This document shows, piece after piece, positions 28,036-37,057 of a stretch of 43,980 bases of DNA. A program made the position numbers and the translations under genes. Every line of letters begins with the position of its first letter. Within the stretch, counting starts at the first letter, position 1. The notes below the pieces were generated by a model. It made no database searches, was not told the origin of the DNA, and saw only the letters and a program-made list of their open reading frames with translations. This stretch comes from an uncultured Clostridia bacterium (GTDB lineage Bacteria; Bacillota; Clostridia; Lachnospirales; CAG-274). The stretch covers positions 1 to 43,980 of the forward strand of contig CANRHR010000014.1 of the NCBI GenBank assembly GCA_947630475.1, given 5' to 3'.

Positions 28036-28074
28036 CCCTCTCTAAAAAGTCCAAAGTGGACTTTTTAGAGAGGG
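28036..28074. repeat. Perfect 18-bp inverted repeat
   Basis: An 18-base arm beginning CCCTCTCTAAAAAGTC is followed by three bases (AAG) and its exact reverse complement. There is no T-run on either side, so it is not a typical terminator although it would fold very stably in RNA. It lies just after the response regulator. Confidence 0.75.
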
Positions 28075-28149
28075 AAAAGAAGTATAAAAGATTCATGTCA
28101 GGATTAAAAATCTTTTGAAACTTACCTTGTAGGGGTTATTGACAATCTG

Positions 28150-28178
28150 CCCCTTGCCTAAGCGGCAAGGGGGTTTTT
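28150..28178 (+). terminator. Intrinsic terminator between converging genes
   Basis: A 9-bp stem CCCCTTGCC / GGCAAGGGG with loop TAAGC is followed by GTTTTTAA. It ends + strand transcription from the kinase and regulator genes just before the converging minus-strand gene. Confidence 0.85.
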
Positions 28179-28184
28179 AATAGC

Positions 28185-29435
28185 TTATGTTTTTAGATAA
28201 TAAGCTGTATTTTTTCCGTTTCCCTCTTTAAAAATAAGATTTTTGTCAGTCAGTTTTTTTAGAATGGATATAGCTGTGGATTTTGTGAGATTAAGCTTAT
28301 CACACAGCTCTTGTCTTGTAAAAGGAGATATGTTTTCGGCAAATTCAATTACTTTGGTTTCGTTTTCGGAAATATATACGCTCTGCTGTTCAGAAATATT
28401 CGGAAGAATAATTTTAAATGTATTTTCTGTGACAATAATTTCATGTTTTAAAGCAAAATTATCATAGCAGTTTTTAATTTTTGAAAATCCTCTTCCGCAA
28501 GCATCCATTAAATTAAGATCACAAAAAATTTTTGAAAGCCTTTCATTTCTTAATATGCTAAGTCCTGCTTTGATATCATTTTTATTTATGCCTTCATAAA
28601 GCCCCCCGGGGTTAAGTATTTCTATCCTGTCATAAAATATATTTATCATTACAGAAGCTTTTATTAAATAATCTCTGTGACATATGGAATTAAGCAAAGC
28701 TTCTTTTATAATCTCCATTGAATATAAAGGATTGTCCGATGTTTCATTATAAGAATCGATAAAGGAGTATGCTAAATCAAATTGTTCTAATATTGAGCCT
28801 TTAAATTCATATATGTCTTCTGAGTTTGTATTTTTTTCGTTTTTAAAAACCGCAAGCTTTATTGTATGCTGACATTGATCGGATAGTAAAAGACCTAAAT
28901 TTGTATATAAGTCATTGTTATTAATAAGATAATTAGCTTTTATGTTTTCGGCGGTTATTTCGCCAAATTTTTTTGATATGTAATCAAAGCTTAAATTTTG
29001 TTCGATTGAAACTGTTGATTCGAAGTTTCCTTCCCCGGTTTCGTCAAGCATTTTTATTATGCTTTGCAGTGCCGCAGGAACAGTATGGGAGTTTTCTCTT
29101 ATATATACACCGTGAGGAGTTATTGATTCTGATTTTATAAAATACGGGCGTGAAACGCCTTTTTGAACTTCAGCAAGAATCACATTTTTTTTATCTATGA
29201 TTTTAAGAGTAAAATCAATGAAAGAAATCATGTTTGGTTTAATATTGTTTTCTATTGCTTTTTTTATATTTGATATAGTGTAATCAATATTTTCTACTCC
29301 CGTTATGCTGCCGTCGTCTTCTATGCCAATATAAAGTTTTCCTCCGTTTGTATTCGCAAAAGCAATTATTGTTTTGATAACAGATTCCGACATATTGCCT
29401 GCCAATTCAATATTTTGTCTTTTAATGTATGCCAT
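28185..29435 (-). CDS. AlbA_2/RecG-like putative regulator with winged helix
   Basis: A 416-residue protein. Residues 1-130 form an AlbA_2 (Schlafen-like, COG2865) domain with MSESVIKTIIAFANTNGGKLYIGIEDDGSITGV. The middle region (YSMEIIKEALLNSICHRDY, then DRIEILNPGGLYEG) is the HATPase_c_4 part often labelled RecG-like, although no helicase motifs are present. The last 60 residues look like a winged helix (FTRQELCDKLNLTKSTAISILKKLTDKNLIFKEG). Such proteins are thought to be regulators or DNA-binding proteins; their function is poorly known. It is divergent from rqcH and has its own promoter. Confidence 0.82.
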   Translation of the reverse strand: MAYIKRQNIELAGNMSESVIKTIIAFANTNGGKLYIGIEDDGSITGVENIDYTISNIKKAIENNIKPNMISFIDFTLKIIDKKNVILAEVQKGVSRPYFIKSESITPHGVYIRENSHTVPAALQSIIKMLDETGEGNFESTVSIEQNLSFDYISKKFGEITAENIKANYLINNNDLYTNLGLLLSDQCQHTIKLAVFKNEKNTNSEDIYEFKGSILEQFDLAYSFIDSYNETSDNPLYSMEIIKEALLNSICHRDYLIKASVMINIFYDRIEILNPGGLYEGINKNDIKAGLSILRNERLSKIFCDLNLMDACGRGFSKIKNCYDNFALKHEIIVTENTFKIILPNISEQQSVYISENETKVIEFAENISPFTRQELCDKLNLTKSTAISILKKLTDKNLIFKEGNGKNTAYYLKT

Positions 29436-29491
29436 TTTAATTTCCTTTCGATAATATTAAAAAATTCTATAAATTTTAAATTAATAATACA

Positions 29492-29520
29492 AGTATAACA
29501 TTTTAATTTTATCCGGTCAA
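29492..29520 (-). promoter_or_regulatory. Promoter of the AlbA_2 gene
   Basis: Read on the minus strand: TTGACC (29520-29515), 17 bases, TATACT (29497-29492). It lies 57 bases before the start codon, with GAAAGGAAATT as ribosome binding site. Confidence 0.7.
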
Positions 29521-29559
29521 TCAATGAATTAATAAAACTGTTGAATTTTATATAAATAA

Positions 29560-29588
29560 TTGAAAATGTATAAAGCATTTATTATAAT
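29560..29588 (+). promoter_or_regulatory. Promoter of rqcH
   Basis: TTGAAA (29560-29565), 17 bases, TATAAT (29583-29588). Start of transcription would be near 29595, followed by TAGGAGAA and ATG 29624. Confidence 0.7.
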
Positions 29589-29623
29589 TGTATATAAAAA
29601 TAATAAGTTATAGGAGAATAAAA

Positions 29624-31390
29624 ATGGCATTTGATGGTATAACAATTTCTGCTGTAAATTCACAACTTAAAGAAACTGTTTTGGGCGGAAGAATAGATAA
29701 AATTTATCAGCCGGAAAAAGACGAAATAATACTTTTGATAAGAAGCTTTAAATCAGCATATAAATTGCTTTTAACAGCAAGCGCTTCACATCCAAGGCTT
29801 CATTTGAGCGAAGAGCAAAAGAAAAATCCGGAGCAGCCTCCGTTGTTTTGCATGGTTTTAAGAAAACATTTAACAGCCGGAAAAATAGTGGATATTACCC
29901 AGCCTAATTTTGAAAGAATAGCGATTATCCATATAGAATCCATAAATGAACTTGGAGATTACAGCATAAAAAAACTAATAATTGAAATAATGGGACGCCA
30001 CAGCAATATTATTCTTGTCGATGAAAATAATATTATTTTGGATTCGGTTAAGCACATTACCCATGAAACAAGCTCTGTAAGAGAAGTTTTGCCCGGCAAA
30101 GAGTACGTGCTTCCTCCTTCTAAAAATAAGCTTGATCCTCTTTTTATTTTGGAAAATGAATTTTATGATATTCTTGAGGCAAAAGGCTCAAAAAAATTAA
30201 ATGAAATAATATATCAGTCTTATAATGGCATAAGCCCTATTGCCGCCTGTGAAATATGCTTCAGAGCAGGGCTTGACAATACATTAAGAGCGGAAGAAAT
30301 TAATTTTGAACAAAAAAAGAAGCTTTATTTTTCGTTTAAATCAGTTTTTGACGATATAAAAAATAAAATTTATCTTCCTAATATAATATATGATGATAAA
30401 GATAAAATTATAGATTTTTCTGCAATTGAAATGAAGCAGTTTAATTTTTACAGATCGGAAAAATTTTTTTCGATTTCTCAGCTTATGGATGCTTTTTATA
30501 AAAAAAGAGATTTGATATACAGAATGAGCCAAAAAACTCATGATCTTAAAAAGCTTATAACGCAAAATATAGAAAGATGCGTTAAAAAAAAGGATATACA
30601 GCAAAAAACTTTAAATGAAATTTCGGACAGGGAAACTCTAAGGCTTTACGGTGAGCTTATAACGGCATATGTTTATTCTATTAAAAAGGGAACAAAGGAA
30701 TTTAGCGCAGATAATTTTTATGATGAAAATCAATCTAAAATAACAATACCTCTCGATCCTGATTTGACACCTGCTGAAAATGCTCAAAGATATTTTAAAA
30801 AATATAATAAAGCAAAGAGAACTTATGAAGCTCTTAAAATACAGATTAAGCAAAATGATGATGAGCTGGAATATTTGGAGGGAGTTTTGCTTTGTGTGGA
30901 AAACAGTACGGATGAGCAGGATATCAAGCAAATTCGTCAGGAACTTTCCGAGCAGGGCTTTATAAAAAAGAGTTTAAGTAATAAAAAAGGAATTAAAAGC
31001 AATAAAAAGGCTAAGCCTCTTCATTTTATATCCTCCGATGGATTTGATATTTATGTAGGAAAAAATAATAAACAAAATGATGAGCTGACACTTAAATTTG
31101 CAAAATCAAATGATATTTGGCTGCATACTAAGGAAATTCCCGGCTCTCATGTTATAATATCAGCCAATAATAAGCCTGTTCCGGATAAAACATTGGCTGA
31201 GGCGGCAATGCTTAGCGCTTATTACAGCAAAGCCAGAGCATCAAGTCTTGTGCCTGTTGATTATACTTTAAAAAAATATGTTAAAAAGCCCGCAGGAGCA
31301 AAACCGGGAATGGTTATTTACGAAACTAACAAAACAGCTTTTATAACGCCATCAGAAGATGAAATAAACAAAATAAAAATGATAGATTGA
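29624..31390 (+). CDS. rqcH: RqcH / NFACT family ribosome quality control protein
   Basis: RqcH binds stalled large ribosomal subunits and, with charged tRNA-Ala, adds alanine tails to the blocked chain for degradation. Older annotations call it a fibronectin-binding protein. The 588-residue product has the NFACT-N domain (MAFDGITISAVNSQLKETVLGGRIDKIYQP; IMGRHSNIILVD), helical middle and coiled-coil regions (about 290-440), and the C-terminal NFACT-R domain (IYVGKNNKQNDELTLKFAKSNDIWLH, then HVII). ATG 29624 is chosen over a TTG at 29588 because the latter lies in the -10 box and TAGGAG precedes 29624. The length is normal. Confidence 0.93.
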   Translation: MAFDGITISAVNSQLKETVLGGRIDKIYQPEKDEIILLIRSFKSAYKLLLTASASHPRLHLSEEQKKNPEQPPLFCMVLRKHLTAGKIVDITQPNFERIAIIHIESINELGDYSIKKLIIEIMGRHSNIILVDENNIILDSVKHITHETSSVREVLPGKEYVLPPSKNKLDPLFILENEFYDILEAKGSKKLNEIIYQSYNGISPIAACEICFRAGLDNTLRAEEINFEQKKKLYFSFKSVFDDIKNKIYLPNIIYDDKDKIIDFSAIEMKQFNFYRSEKFFSISQLMDAFYKKRDLIYRMSQKTHDLKKLITQNIERCVKKKDIQQKTLNEISDRETLRLYGELITAYVYSIKKGTKEFSADNFYDENQSKITIPLDPDLTPAENAQRYFKKYNKAKRTYEALKIQIKQNDDELEYLEGVLLCVENSTDEQDIKQIRQELSEQGFIKKSLSNKKGIKSNKKAKPLHFISSDGFDIYVGKNNKQNDELTLKFAKSNDIWLHTKEIPGSHVIISANNKPVPDKTLAEAAMLSAYYSKARASSLVPVDYTLKKYVKKPAGAKPGMVIYETNKTAFITPSEDEINKIKMID

Positions 31391-31416
31391 TTTGTTATGA
31401 AAACAACAAATTTTTC

Positions 31417-31445
31417 TTGATTTTTGGCGATAATTAAAGTATACT
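31417..31445 (+). promoter_or_regulatory. Promoter of rfbA
   Basis: TTGATT (31417-31422), 17 bases, TATACT (31440-31445), 57 bases before the rfbA start. Confidence 0.65.
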
Positions 31446-31501
31446 AATTACAATATTTTTTAAAAATCATAAAAATTCAGCTCTAAAGGGGGTATTTATA
31501 T

Positions 31502-32380
31502 ATGAAAGGTATTATTCTTGCCGGAGGATCGGGAACAAGACTGTATCCGCTTACTATGGTTACGTCTAAACAGTTGCTGCCGGTTTATGATAAACCTATG
31601 ATATACTATCCTATTTCTACTCTTATGCTTGCCGGTATAAGAGATATTTTAATAATTTCGACACCTCAGGATCTTCCTAATTTTGAAACGCTTTTAGGTG
31701 ACGGTTCAAATTTTGGCATAAATTTAAGCTATGCCGAACAGCCATCTCCCGATGGGCTTGCTCAGGCATTTTTGATAGGAGAAAGCTTTATTAACGGCGA
31801 TTCCTGCTCTATGATACTTGGCGATAATATATTTTATGGAAGCGGTCTTACAAAGCATTTGAAAAAGGCAGCCGAAAAAAAGAACGGCGCTACAATTTTT
31901 GGATATTATGTGGACGATCCTGAAAGGTACGGCATTGTTGAGCTTGATTCAAACGGAAAAGCTATTTCGATTGAAGAAAAACCTAAAAACCCTAAATCAA
32001 ATTATTGCGTTACAGGGCTTTATTTTTATGATGAAAATGTGTGTGAGTTTGCAAAAAGAGTTAAGCCATCGGCAAGAGGGGAATTGGAAATAACAGATTT
32101 AAATAAAATATATCTTCAAGAGGGCATTTTGGATGTTGTTACATTAGGACGTGGATATGCATGGCTTGATACAGGCACTATTGATTCGCTCTCTGAGGCA
32201 ACCGAATTTGTAAAGGTAATAGAAACCCGACAAGGCATAAAAATTGCTGCCATTGAAGAAATTGCTTATATAAACGGCTGGATAAGCAAAGAAAAGCTTA
32301 TGCACAGCGCAGAGCTTTACGGAAAGTCCGCATATGGCGTTCATCTTAAAAAAGTTGCGCAAGGAAAGATTATTTACTAA
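31502..32380 (+). CDS. rfbA: Glucose-1-phosphate thymidylyltransferase
   Basis: This enzyme joins dTTP and glucose-1-phosphate to make dTDP-glucose, the first step to dTDP-rhamnose for cell surface polysaccharides. The 292-residue product has the nucleotide motif [13 protein letters not shown] near the start, [22 protein letters not shown] (metal-binding Asp), VEEKP-like [11 protein letters not shown] and [10 protein letters not shown]. The length is that of RmlA/RfbA. The other rml genes (B, C, D) are not adjacent. The next gene encodes a multi-spanning membrane protein that may also work in surface glycan assembly. Confidence 0.95.
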   Translation: MKGIILAGGSGTRLYPLTMVTSKQLLPVYDKPMIYYPISTLMLAGIRDILIISTPQDLPNFETLLGDGSNFGINLSYAEQPSPDGLAQAFLIGESFINGDSCSMILGDNIFYGSGLTKHLKKAAEKKNGATIFGYYVDDPERYGIVELDSNGKAISIEEKPKNPKSNYCVTGLYFYDENVCEFAKRVKPSARGELEITDLNKIYLQEGILDVVTLGRGYAWLDTGTIDSLSEATEFVKVIETRQGIKIAAIEEIAYINGWISKEKLMHSAELYGKSAYGVHLKKVAQGKIIY

Positions 32381-32438
32381 TTTTAAGTTGATTATCAGAT
32401 AAATAAAATAATTTAAAAAAGGTGCTTATTTAGAGAAA

Positions 32439-33866
32439 ATGAAAATTATATTAAAAGAAAAATATAAAAAGATAAAAAGTAAATATTTAATTTTTTTATT
32501 ATTTTTTGCAATAATTTTTATACCGATTTTAACTGTAAATATACGTATAGGAAGCGATGACACAACTTATATTGAACAGCTAAGCAGTATGAAAATTTTC
32601 GATTGGCTATATATGAGAGTGAAAACATGGCAGCCTAGGATTATAAGTGATTTTTTAATAGCGATATTTAATTTTAATATGCCTGTTTGGAAATTTGCAA
32701 CAACAATTATTACTGCTTTGCTTATGTTTTTTATTTGCAATTTTTCACAGGATACCCTTAATAAAAGGGAATATGTATATAGTTGTATTATAAGTTTTGC
32801 TTCTTTCTTTTTAATAAACATTGGCTCTCTTAATGCTTCGGTTTTTTGGTATACAGGTTCATTTAACTATCTTTGGCCGTCATTATTTATGATAATAGCA
32901 TTAATGCCGTTTTATCGTGCTGATATAAATAAGCCTGTTAAATGTAAATTTATTTATATTTTGGCGGCTGTATGCTCGGCACTTATAGGATATAACGAAC
33001 AATTTTTTGCTGTTGCTATTGGTTTTGGCGCTTTTACATTTTTTCTTCTTATTTTAGAAAAGAGAAAGATACCGGTATATCTTATTATTCAATATATTTT
33101 GATTTTGATTAATGCAGGTATTTTTTTTAAATTAGGCGGCGTCAGTATAAGAAGGAGTGCAGAAGTCATTTATTTTAAAGATTATGATATGCTTTCATTT
33201 GCGGATAAAATATTTTTAGGTGTAAATTGGGGCAATTATCAGGTTTTTAATAATTGGAACATATTATTTTTTATTCCGGCAGGATTAATATTTATAATCG
33301 GATTAAATAAATTTAATTCAAGTGCACTTAAAAAGGCATTATTTGCAGTGCCGATGATTGTTATAGGCTTAAGCATTGTTCGCCTTGAATATATTGCGCC
33401 TAATATATTTGGAAATATATATAAAATTTTTGATACAATGTACATTCAGCCTACAGATAATTTGATTAAGCCTTTAGAATTATTTCCGAGTCTTTTTTGT
33501 ATGACAATAATTTTATATATGGCTGTACTTATATTTTATGCTTTTGAAAATAAGGCTGAGGGGCTAAGCAATGTTGCTTTGTATCTTGCATCTCTTTGCT
33601 CAGGTTATATTTTGGGATTTTCACCGACTATTTTTGAATCCGGATTAAGAATTTTTTTTATATCCGATATTTTAATTGTTTTGTTAATTTCAAATTTGAC
33701 AAAAGAATTGTTTAAATTTGAAATTAAAAAATGGTTTAAAATAATAGTTTTTTTATTGTTTGCAGTTTCATTGTGTCCTTTAGCCGCATATTCCGTTTAT
33801 AATTTGGCAGGAGAAGATTTCATATTGTTTAAGCTATACAGATATTTAAGTTATACAGATATTTAA
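32439..33866 (+). CDS. Multi-spanning membrane protein (DUF6056-like)
   Basis: A 475-residue protein with about eleven predicted membrane helices. The first helix (about 14-35) is followed by an outside loop with RIGSDDTTYIE; later YTGSFNYLWPSLFMI and LIGYNEQFFAVAIGFG are conserved-looking. This pattern resembles DUF6056 proteins, which are related in layout to GT-C glycosyltransferases and often occur in surface polysaccharide loci. The acidic pair after the first helix would fit such an enzyme. The position after rfbA supports a glycan role, but no function is proven. The ATG at 32439 has only a weak RBS. Confidence 0.6.
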   Translation: MKIILKEKYKKIKSKYLIFLLFFAIIFIPILTVNIRIGSDDTTYIEQLSSMKIFDWLYMRVKTWQPRIISDFLIAIFNFNMPVWKFATTIITALLMFFICNFSQDTLNKREYVYSCIISFASFFLINIGSLNASVFWYTGSFNYLWPSLFMIIALMPFYRADINKPVKCKFIYILAAVCSALIGYNEQFFAVAIGFGAFTFFLLILEKRKIPVYLIIQYILILINAGIFFKLGGVSIRRSAEVIYFKDYDMLSFADKIFLGVNWGNYQVFNNWNILFFIPAGLIFIIGLNKFNSSALKKALFAVPMIVIGLSIVRLEYIAPNIFGNIYKIFDTMYIQPTDNLIKPLELFPSLFCMTIILYMAVLIFYAFENKAEGLSNVALYLASLCSGYILGFSPTIFESGLRIFFISDILIVLLISNLTKELFKFEIKKWFKIIVFLLFAVSLCPLAAYSVYNLAGEDFILFKLYRYLSYTDI

Positions 33867-33880
33867 GGGGTTGATTGTCT

Positions 33881-34486
33881 GTGAGAAAAGAACTTGATTA
33901 TTTTATTATTGAAGATTCCTATGGAGGATGTCAAGATTGGTTTACGGATTACGATATGTATAAGGGCGGCTGTGCAGCAGCTACAGCCTGCGATAGCTGT
34001 ATTTATTTAAATTTGTATAAAGGAGCAAAAGATTTATACCCATATTCCAAAAATGAAATTACAAAAAAAGATTATATAAAATTTTCTCAAATGATGAAGC
34101 CATATCTTAAGCCTCGTGTTAATGGAATTGATCAGCTTGATATATACATTGAAGGCTTTAATACTTATCTAAAAGATTCATATGCTTTTGACAATATAAG
34201 TCTTGACAGCTTCGAAGGCTACAGAAACGTATCAGAAGCAAAGGAATTGGTGATTGAACAGATAAACAATGATTTTCTTATTCCATGTCTTACACTGCAG
34301 CATAAAAACATAGTTATGAAAGATTATGTATGGCATTGGTATCTTTTAACGGGTTATGATGTAATAGAAGATTCGTTTTTGGTTAAGGCTGTTACTTACG
34401 GAGATTGGCGATGGCTTAATTTTGATGTACTGTGGAATACAGGCTACAAGAAAAGAGGAGGTCTTATTATTTATGATATGGATTAG
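33881..34486 (+). CDS. Putative papain-like cysteine peptidase fold protein
   Basis: An approximately 201-residue soluble protein. Near the N-terminus GGCAAATACDSCIYL resembles the catalytic cysteine helix of C39-like and papain-like enzymes, and VWHWYLLTGYDVIED further on could supply the histidine; a Trp-rich GDWRWLNFDVLWNTG follows. No signal peptide is seen. I do not recognise a named family. The start could be TTG 33875 or GTG 33881; AAGGGG (33865-33870) is a little close to the first and a little far from the second, and I give the second. It starts 14 bases after the membrane protein gene and ends just before the ArsR gene. Confidence 0.5.
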   Translation: MRKELDYFIIEDSYGGCQDWFTDYDMYKGGCAAATACDSCIYLNLYKGAKDLYPYSKNEITKKDYIKFSQMMKPYLKPRVNGIDQLDIYIEGFNTYLKDSYAFDNISLDSFEGYRNVSEAKELVIEQINNDFLIPCLTLQHKNIVMKDYVWHWYLLTGYDVIEDSFLVKAVTYGDWRWLNFDVLWNTGYKKRGGLIIYDMD

Positions 34487-34536
34487 CAGTGATATCAGAT
34501 ACTTTAAGATTTGCGCTGCAAATGGAAGGTGTTTTA

Positions 34537-34908
34537 ATGGAAAATAAAAATGAAATTTGTGAGATTTGCACTTGTTTTCATACAGATATAGTAGATAAAG
34601 CCAAAAGAGAGGCTTTATCGGATGAAATAATTTATGATATAGCTGATTTTTTTAAAGTTTTCAGTGATTCAACAAGAATAAAGATATTATATTCCTTATT
34701 AAACCAAGATATGTGTGTCGGAGATTTGGTTGAAGCTCTTTCAATGAATCAATCCGCAATATCACATCAGCTTAGGGTGCTTAGACAAAATGCATTGGTA
34801 AAATTCAGAAAAGAGGGCAAAGCTGTTATTTATTCTCTTGATGATGAGCATATTTCAGGGCTTCTTAAACAGGGCTTATGTCATATTCTTCATAAAAGAT
34901 ACGGATGA
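34537..34908 (+). CDS. ArsR/SmtB family metal-sensing repressor
   Basis: A 123-residue winged-helix repressor (VFSDSTRIKILYSLL; SMNQSAISHQLRVLRQNALVKFRKEGKAVIYSL). The zinc site of the SmtB/CzrA type on helix 5 is intact: Asp103, His105, His116 and His119 with the exact 2, 11 and 3 residue spacing. The N-terminus adds Cys8, Cys11 and Cys13, and Cys60 sits in the place of the first CadC ELCVCD cysteine, so a second CadC/SmtB-like N-terminal site is possible. ATG 34537 follows GGAAGGTG. No metal transporter lies in the window, so the target is elsewhere or is codY itself, 54 bases downstream. Confidence 0.85.
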   Translation: MENKNEICEICTCFHTDIVDKAKREALSDEIIYDIADFFKVFSDSTRIKILYSLLNQDMCVGDLVEALSMNQSAISHQLRVLRQNALVKFRKEGKAVIYSLDDEHISGLLKQGLCHILHKRYG

Positions 34909-34962
34909 TGCTTGGGCAGTTTTTATCGATATGTAGACAAGGTTTATTTTAGGAGGATAAAT

Positions 34963-35733
34963 ATGACAGGCAGTTTGTTGGATTCGATAAGAAAATTAAC
35001 TCATATCACTAAAGAATTTTCTTCTGAAAGAGATATATTTGAGAAAATATTAAATAAGTTCTCGAGTATTATAAATTCTGAGATTGCTTTTATTGATATA
35101 AATGGCAGTTTTGTTTTTGAATGTATGAAAGAAAATAGCTTTTCATTATCAAATAAAGCTGAATTAAAAACGGTTGATATTCAGCTTAATGAACAGCTTA
35201 AAAATATTATTGAGCTTAAAACTGACTTAAGCAGCGATATTTTTTTAATAAAAGCAAGTGATAAAAATATGATTTCCGAATTTAAATTTACAGTTTCGCC
35301 TGTTTTTATTCTAAACCAAAGGCTTGCCTCTATTGTTTTATATAGAAAAAACATTTTATTTGACAATGAAGAATTAATTCTTTTAGAATTTGTAACGGCG
35401 TTAACAGCAGTTTATTTTTACCATATAAAAAATGAACAAGACGCAGATAAAGACAGAAGAATTAACATTATTAAATCTGCAATGGGCACATTGTCTTATT
35501 CAGAGCTTGAAGCGATTATTAATATATTTAATGAGCTTGAAGGTAAAGAGGGGCTTTTAGTTGCAAGCAAAATTGCAGATAAAGCGGGAATTACCCGTTC
35601 TGTTATTGTTAATGCTTTAAGAAAATTTGAAAGCGCCGGTATTATAGAGTCCAGAAGCCTTGGTATGAAAGGTACTTATATTAAAGTGTTAAATGAATTT
35701 TTGTTCGATGAGCTTGATAAGCTGAAAAAGTAA
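34963..35733 (+). CDS. codY: GTP- and branched-chain amino acid-sensing repressor CodY
   Basis: CodY represses many genes of nutrient stress, amino acid synthesis and virulence when GTP and branched-chain amino acids are plentiful. The 256-residue protein has the N-terminal GAF domain (SLLDSIRKLTHITKEF), the linker helix and the very conserved winged helix-turn-helix (LVASKIADKAGITRSVIVN, then ALRKFESAGIIESRSLG and MKGTYIKVLN). ATG 34963 directly follows AGGAGGATAA; an upstream in-frame start at 34912 has none. It is in a short unit with the ArsR gene. The usual neighbours (topA, hslUV, xerC) are absent here. Confidence 0.96.
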   Translation: MTGSLLDSIRKLTHITKEFSSERDIFEKILNKFSSIINSEIAFIDINGSFVFECMKENSFSLSNKAELKTVDIQLNEQLKNIIELKTDLSSDIFLIKASDKNMISEFKFTVSPVFILNQRLASIVLYRKNILFDNEELILLEFVTALTAVYFYHIKNEQDADKDRRINIIKSAMGTLSYSELEAIINIFNELEGKEGLLVASKIADKAGITRSVIVNALRKFESAGIIESRSLGMKGTYIKVLNEFLFDELDKLKK

Positions 35734-35740
35734 TATATAT

Positions 35741-35774
35741 GTAACCAACAAGTTGGGGATTTATTGTTGGTTAC
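35741..35774. repeat. Perfect 11-bp inverted repeat after codY
   Basis: GTAACCAACAA and TTGTTGGTTAC are separated by 12 bases. There is no T-run, so it is a weak candidate for a terminator; it could be an operator or a transcript-end stabiliser. Confidence 0.5.
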
Positions 35775-35856
35775 ACCTACGCAGAGCAATTAATGGAATA
35801 CGAATGTGATTACAATTTATAAATACTTTGCTGATGTGTTTATTAAGACTAAATAC

Positions 35857-35885
35857 TTGCGCTTTTTATCGAAAGATGTTATATT
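35857..35885 (+). promoter_or_regulatory. Possible promoter of divIVA
   Basis: TTGCGC (35857-35862), 17 bases, TATATT (35880-35885), 33 bases before the ATG at 35918. Confidence 0.45.
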
Positions 35886-35917
35886 AATATATATCAATGT
35901 AAAAAGAGGTGCTAAAT

Positions 35918-36766
35918 ATGTCAATAAATTTTACTCTTGTAAAAAGAGGGTATAATCCTGTAGAAGTAGATAATTATATTAAAACATTAGAACAGCAGCT
36001 TAATGAATACCGTGAAAAAACTACAGCTATAAACAATGCTATTATAAATGCCCAATTGGCAGCTGATAATATTATTAAAGAAGCCCACTTAAAAACAGAA
36101 AAAATTTTATCCGGTGCCGAAAATGATGCCTTAAAGCTTAAACAGCGTATGTTGTCGCAGATTATGAGTATTAAAAAGAATGTAGAAGGACAAAAAAATC
36201 TTGTTGAGGCATTTCAGGATGATTATAATCAACTTCTGAAAAAATATCTTAAGCCTATTGAAACAGGTGAGGTTAGTCCTATTCTTTCAAAATTAAATGA
36301 TATTAATAAGCTTATAGACGAGTTATCAAATCCCAATATTGAAGACGAAAAAAAGGATTCAAATAAATTTGTAAATACAGAACATTTATCCAATCCGTAT
36401 GCTAAGATTAATACAGGGGTTTCCAATCCATATGCCAAAAATAAAGATGTGGTTGCAACCAATCCATATGCTAAAATCAGTCAGTCCAATCCATATGCTA
36501 AAATTGAAAATTCCGAAGATCAAGGCCCTAAAACAAATGATGCTTTAAGATCAACAAATTCCGAAAAAAATATAAGTCCTTTTGAAAATAATAATTCTCC
36601 ATTTGAAAATTCTTCATTTCCAACCGAAAGGACAAATATAAATCCATTAAAGCCGGGAATTTATAAAACGGATGATTTGTATAATAATGCCTCATCTGAT
36701 GAAGATGTTTATTCAAGAGGTCTTTCTAAGGAGGAAATAGAAGAGCTTATGCCTCCTAAACGCTGA
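35918..36766 (+). CDS. divIVA: DivIVA family protein with NPYAK repeats
   Basis: DivIVA proteins collect at curved membranes at poles and septa. The 282-residue protein has the lipid-binding N-terminus (INFTLVKRGYNPVEVDNYI), then coiled coil to about residue 140. The rest is a low-complexity tail with four NPYAK units, at about residues 158, 167, 178 and 186, followed by PFEN repeated twice. The tail looks disordered and could be a docking platform. ATG 35918 follows AAAAGAGGTG. The tail is unlike the short end of Bacillus DivIVA and nearer to the longer tails of some clostridial homologs. Confidence 0.85.
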   Translation: MSINFTLVKRGYNPVEVDNYIKTLEQQLNEYREKTTAINNAIINAQLAADNIIKEAHLKTEKILSGAENDALKLKQRMLSQIMSIKKNVEGQKNLVEAFQDDYNQLLKKYLKPIETGEVSPILSKLNDINKLIDELSNPNIEDEKKDSNKFVNTEHLSNPYAKINTGVSNPYAKNKDVVATNPYAKISQSNPYAKIENSEDQGPKTNDALRSTNSEKNISPFENNNSPFENSSFPTERTNINPLKPGIYKTDDLYNNASSDEDVYSRGLSKEEIEELMPPKR

Positions 36767-36859
36767 AATATTAATATTTTGTTAATATTTCTCTTCATAA
36801 AATAAAAAAAGTATGTTAAAATAATAATTACAAAATTATTTATAAGGAGGTAATTGTTG

Positions 36860-37033
36860 ATGGCAAGAAAGCATTACAGAGCAGTAAGAAAAAGGGTTGA
36901 ACATTCTCCTGCAAAAGGTATTTTTATACCAAATAAGCAAAAACCCAAATTGATATTATTAGGTATAAGCTTATTACTTTTAGCCTTTCTTAAAGGGCTT
37001 CTTTTAGGCTTTATATCAGGTAAACGAGATTAA
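36860..37033 (+). CDS. 57-residue single-pass membrane protein
   Basis: A short protein with a basic first third (MARKHYRAVRKRVEH) and one strong membrane helix (about residues 31-52, LILLGISLLLLAFLKGLLLG), ending in GKRD. The strong AAGGAGG lies 9 bases before the ATG, and the sequence is clearly not random. Basic residues at the N-terminus point to an inside location for that end. I do not recognise the family. It comes 93 bases after divIVA and may be cotranscribed with it, so a link with division or the cell envelope is possible. Confidence 0.7.
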   Translation: MARKHYRAVRKRVEHSPAKGIFIPNKQKPKLILLGISLLLLAFLKGLLLGFISGKRD

Positions 37034-37057
37034 TTATTAAATTTTATTAAAATTTTT

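Noticed and set aside
36388..36510. CRISPR-like repeats suggested by the recurring CCNTATGC units
   Set aside because: They are in frame, encode NPYAK, and lie inside the DivIVA gene.
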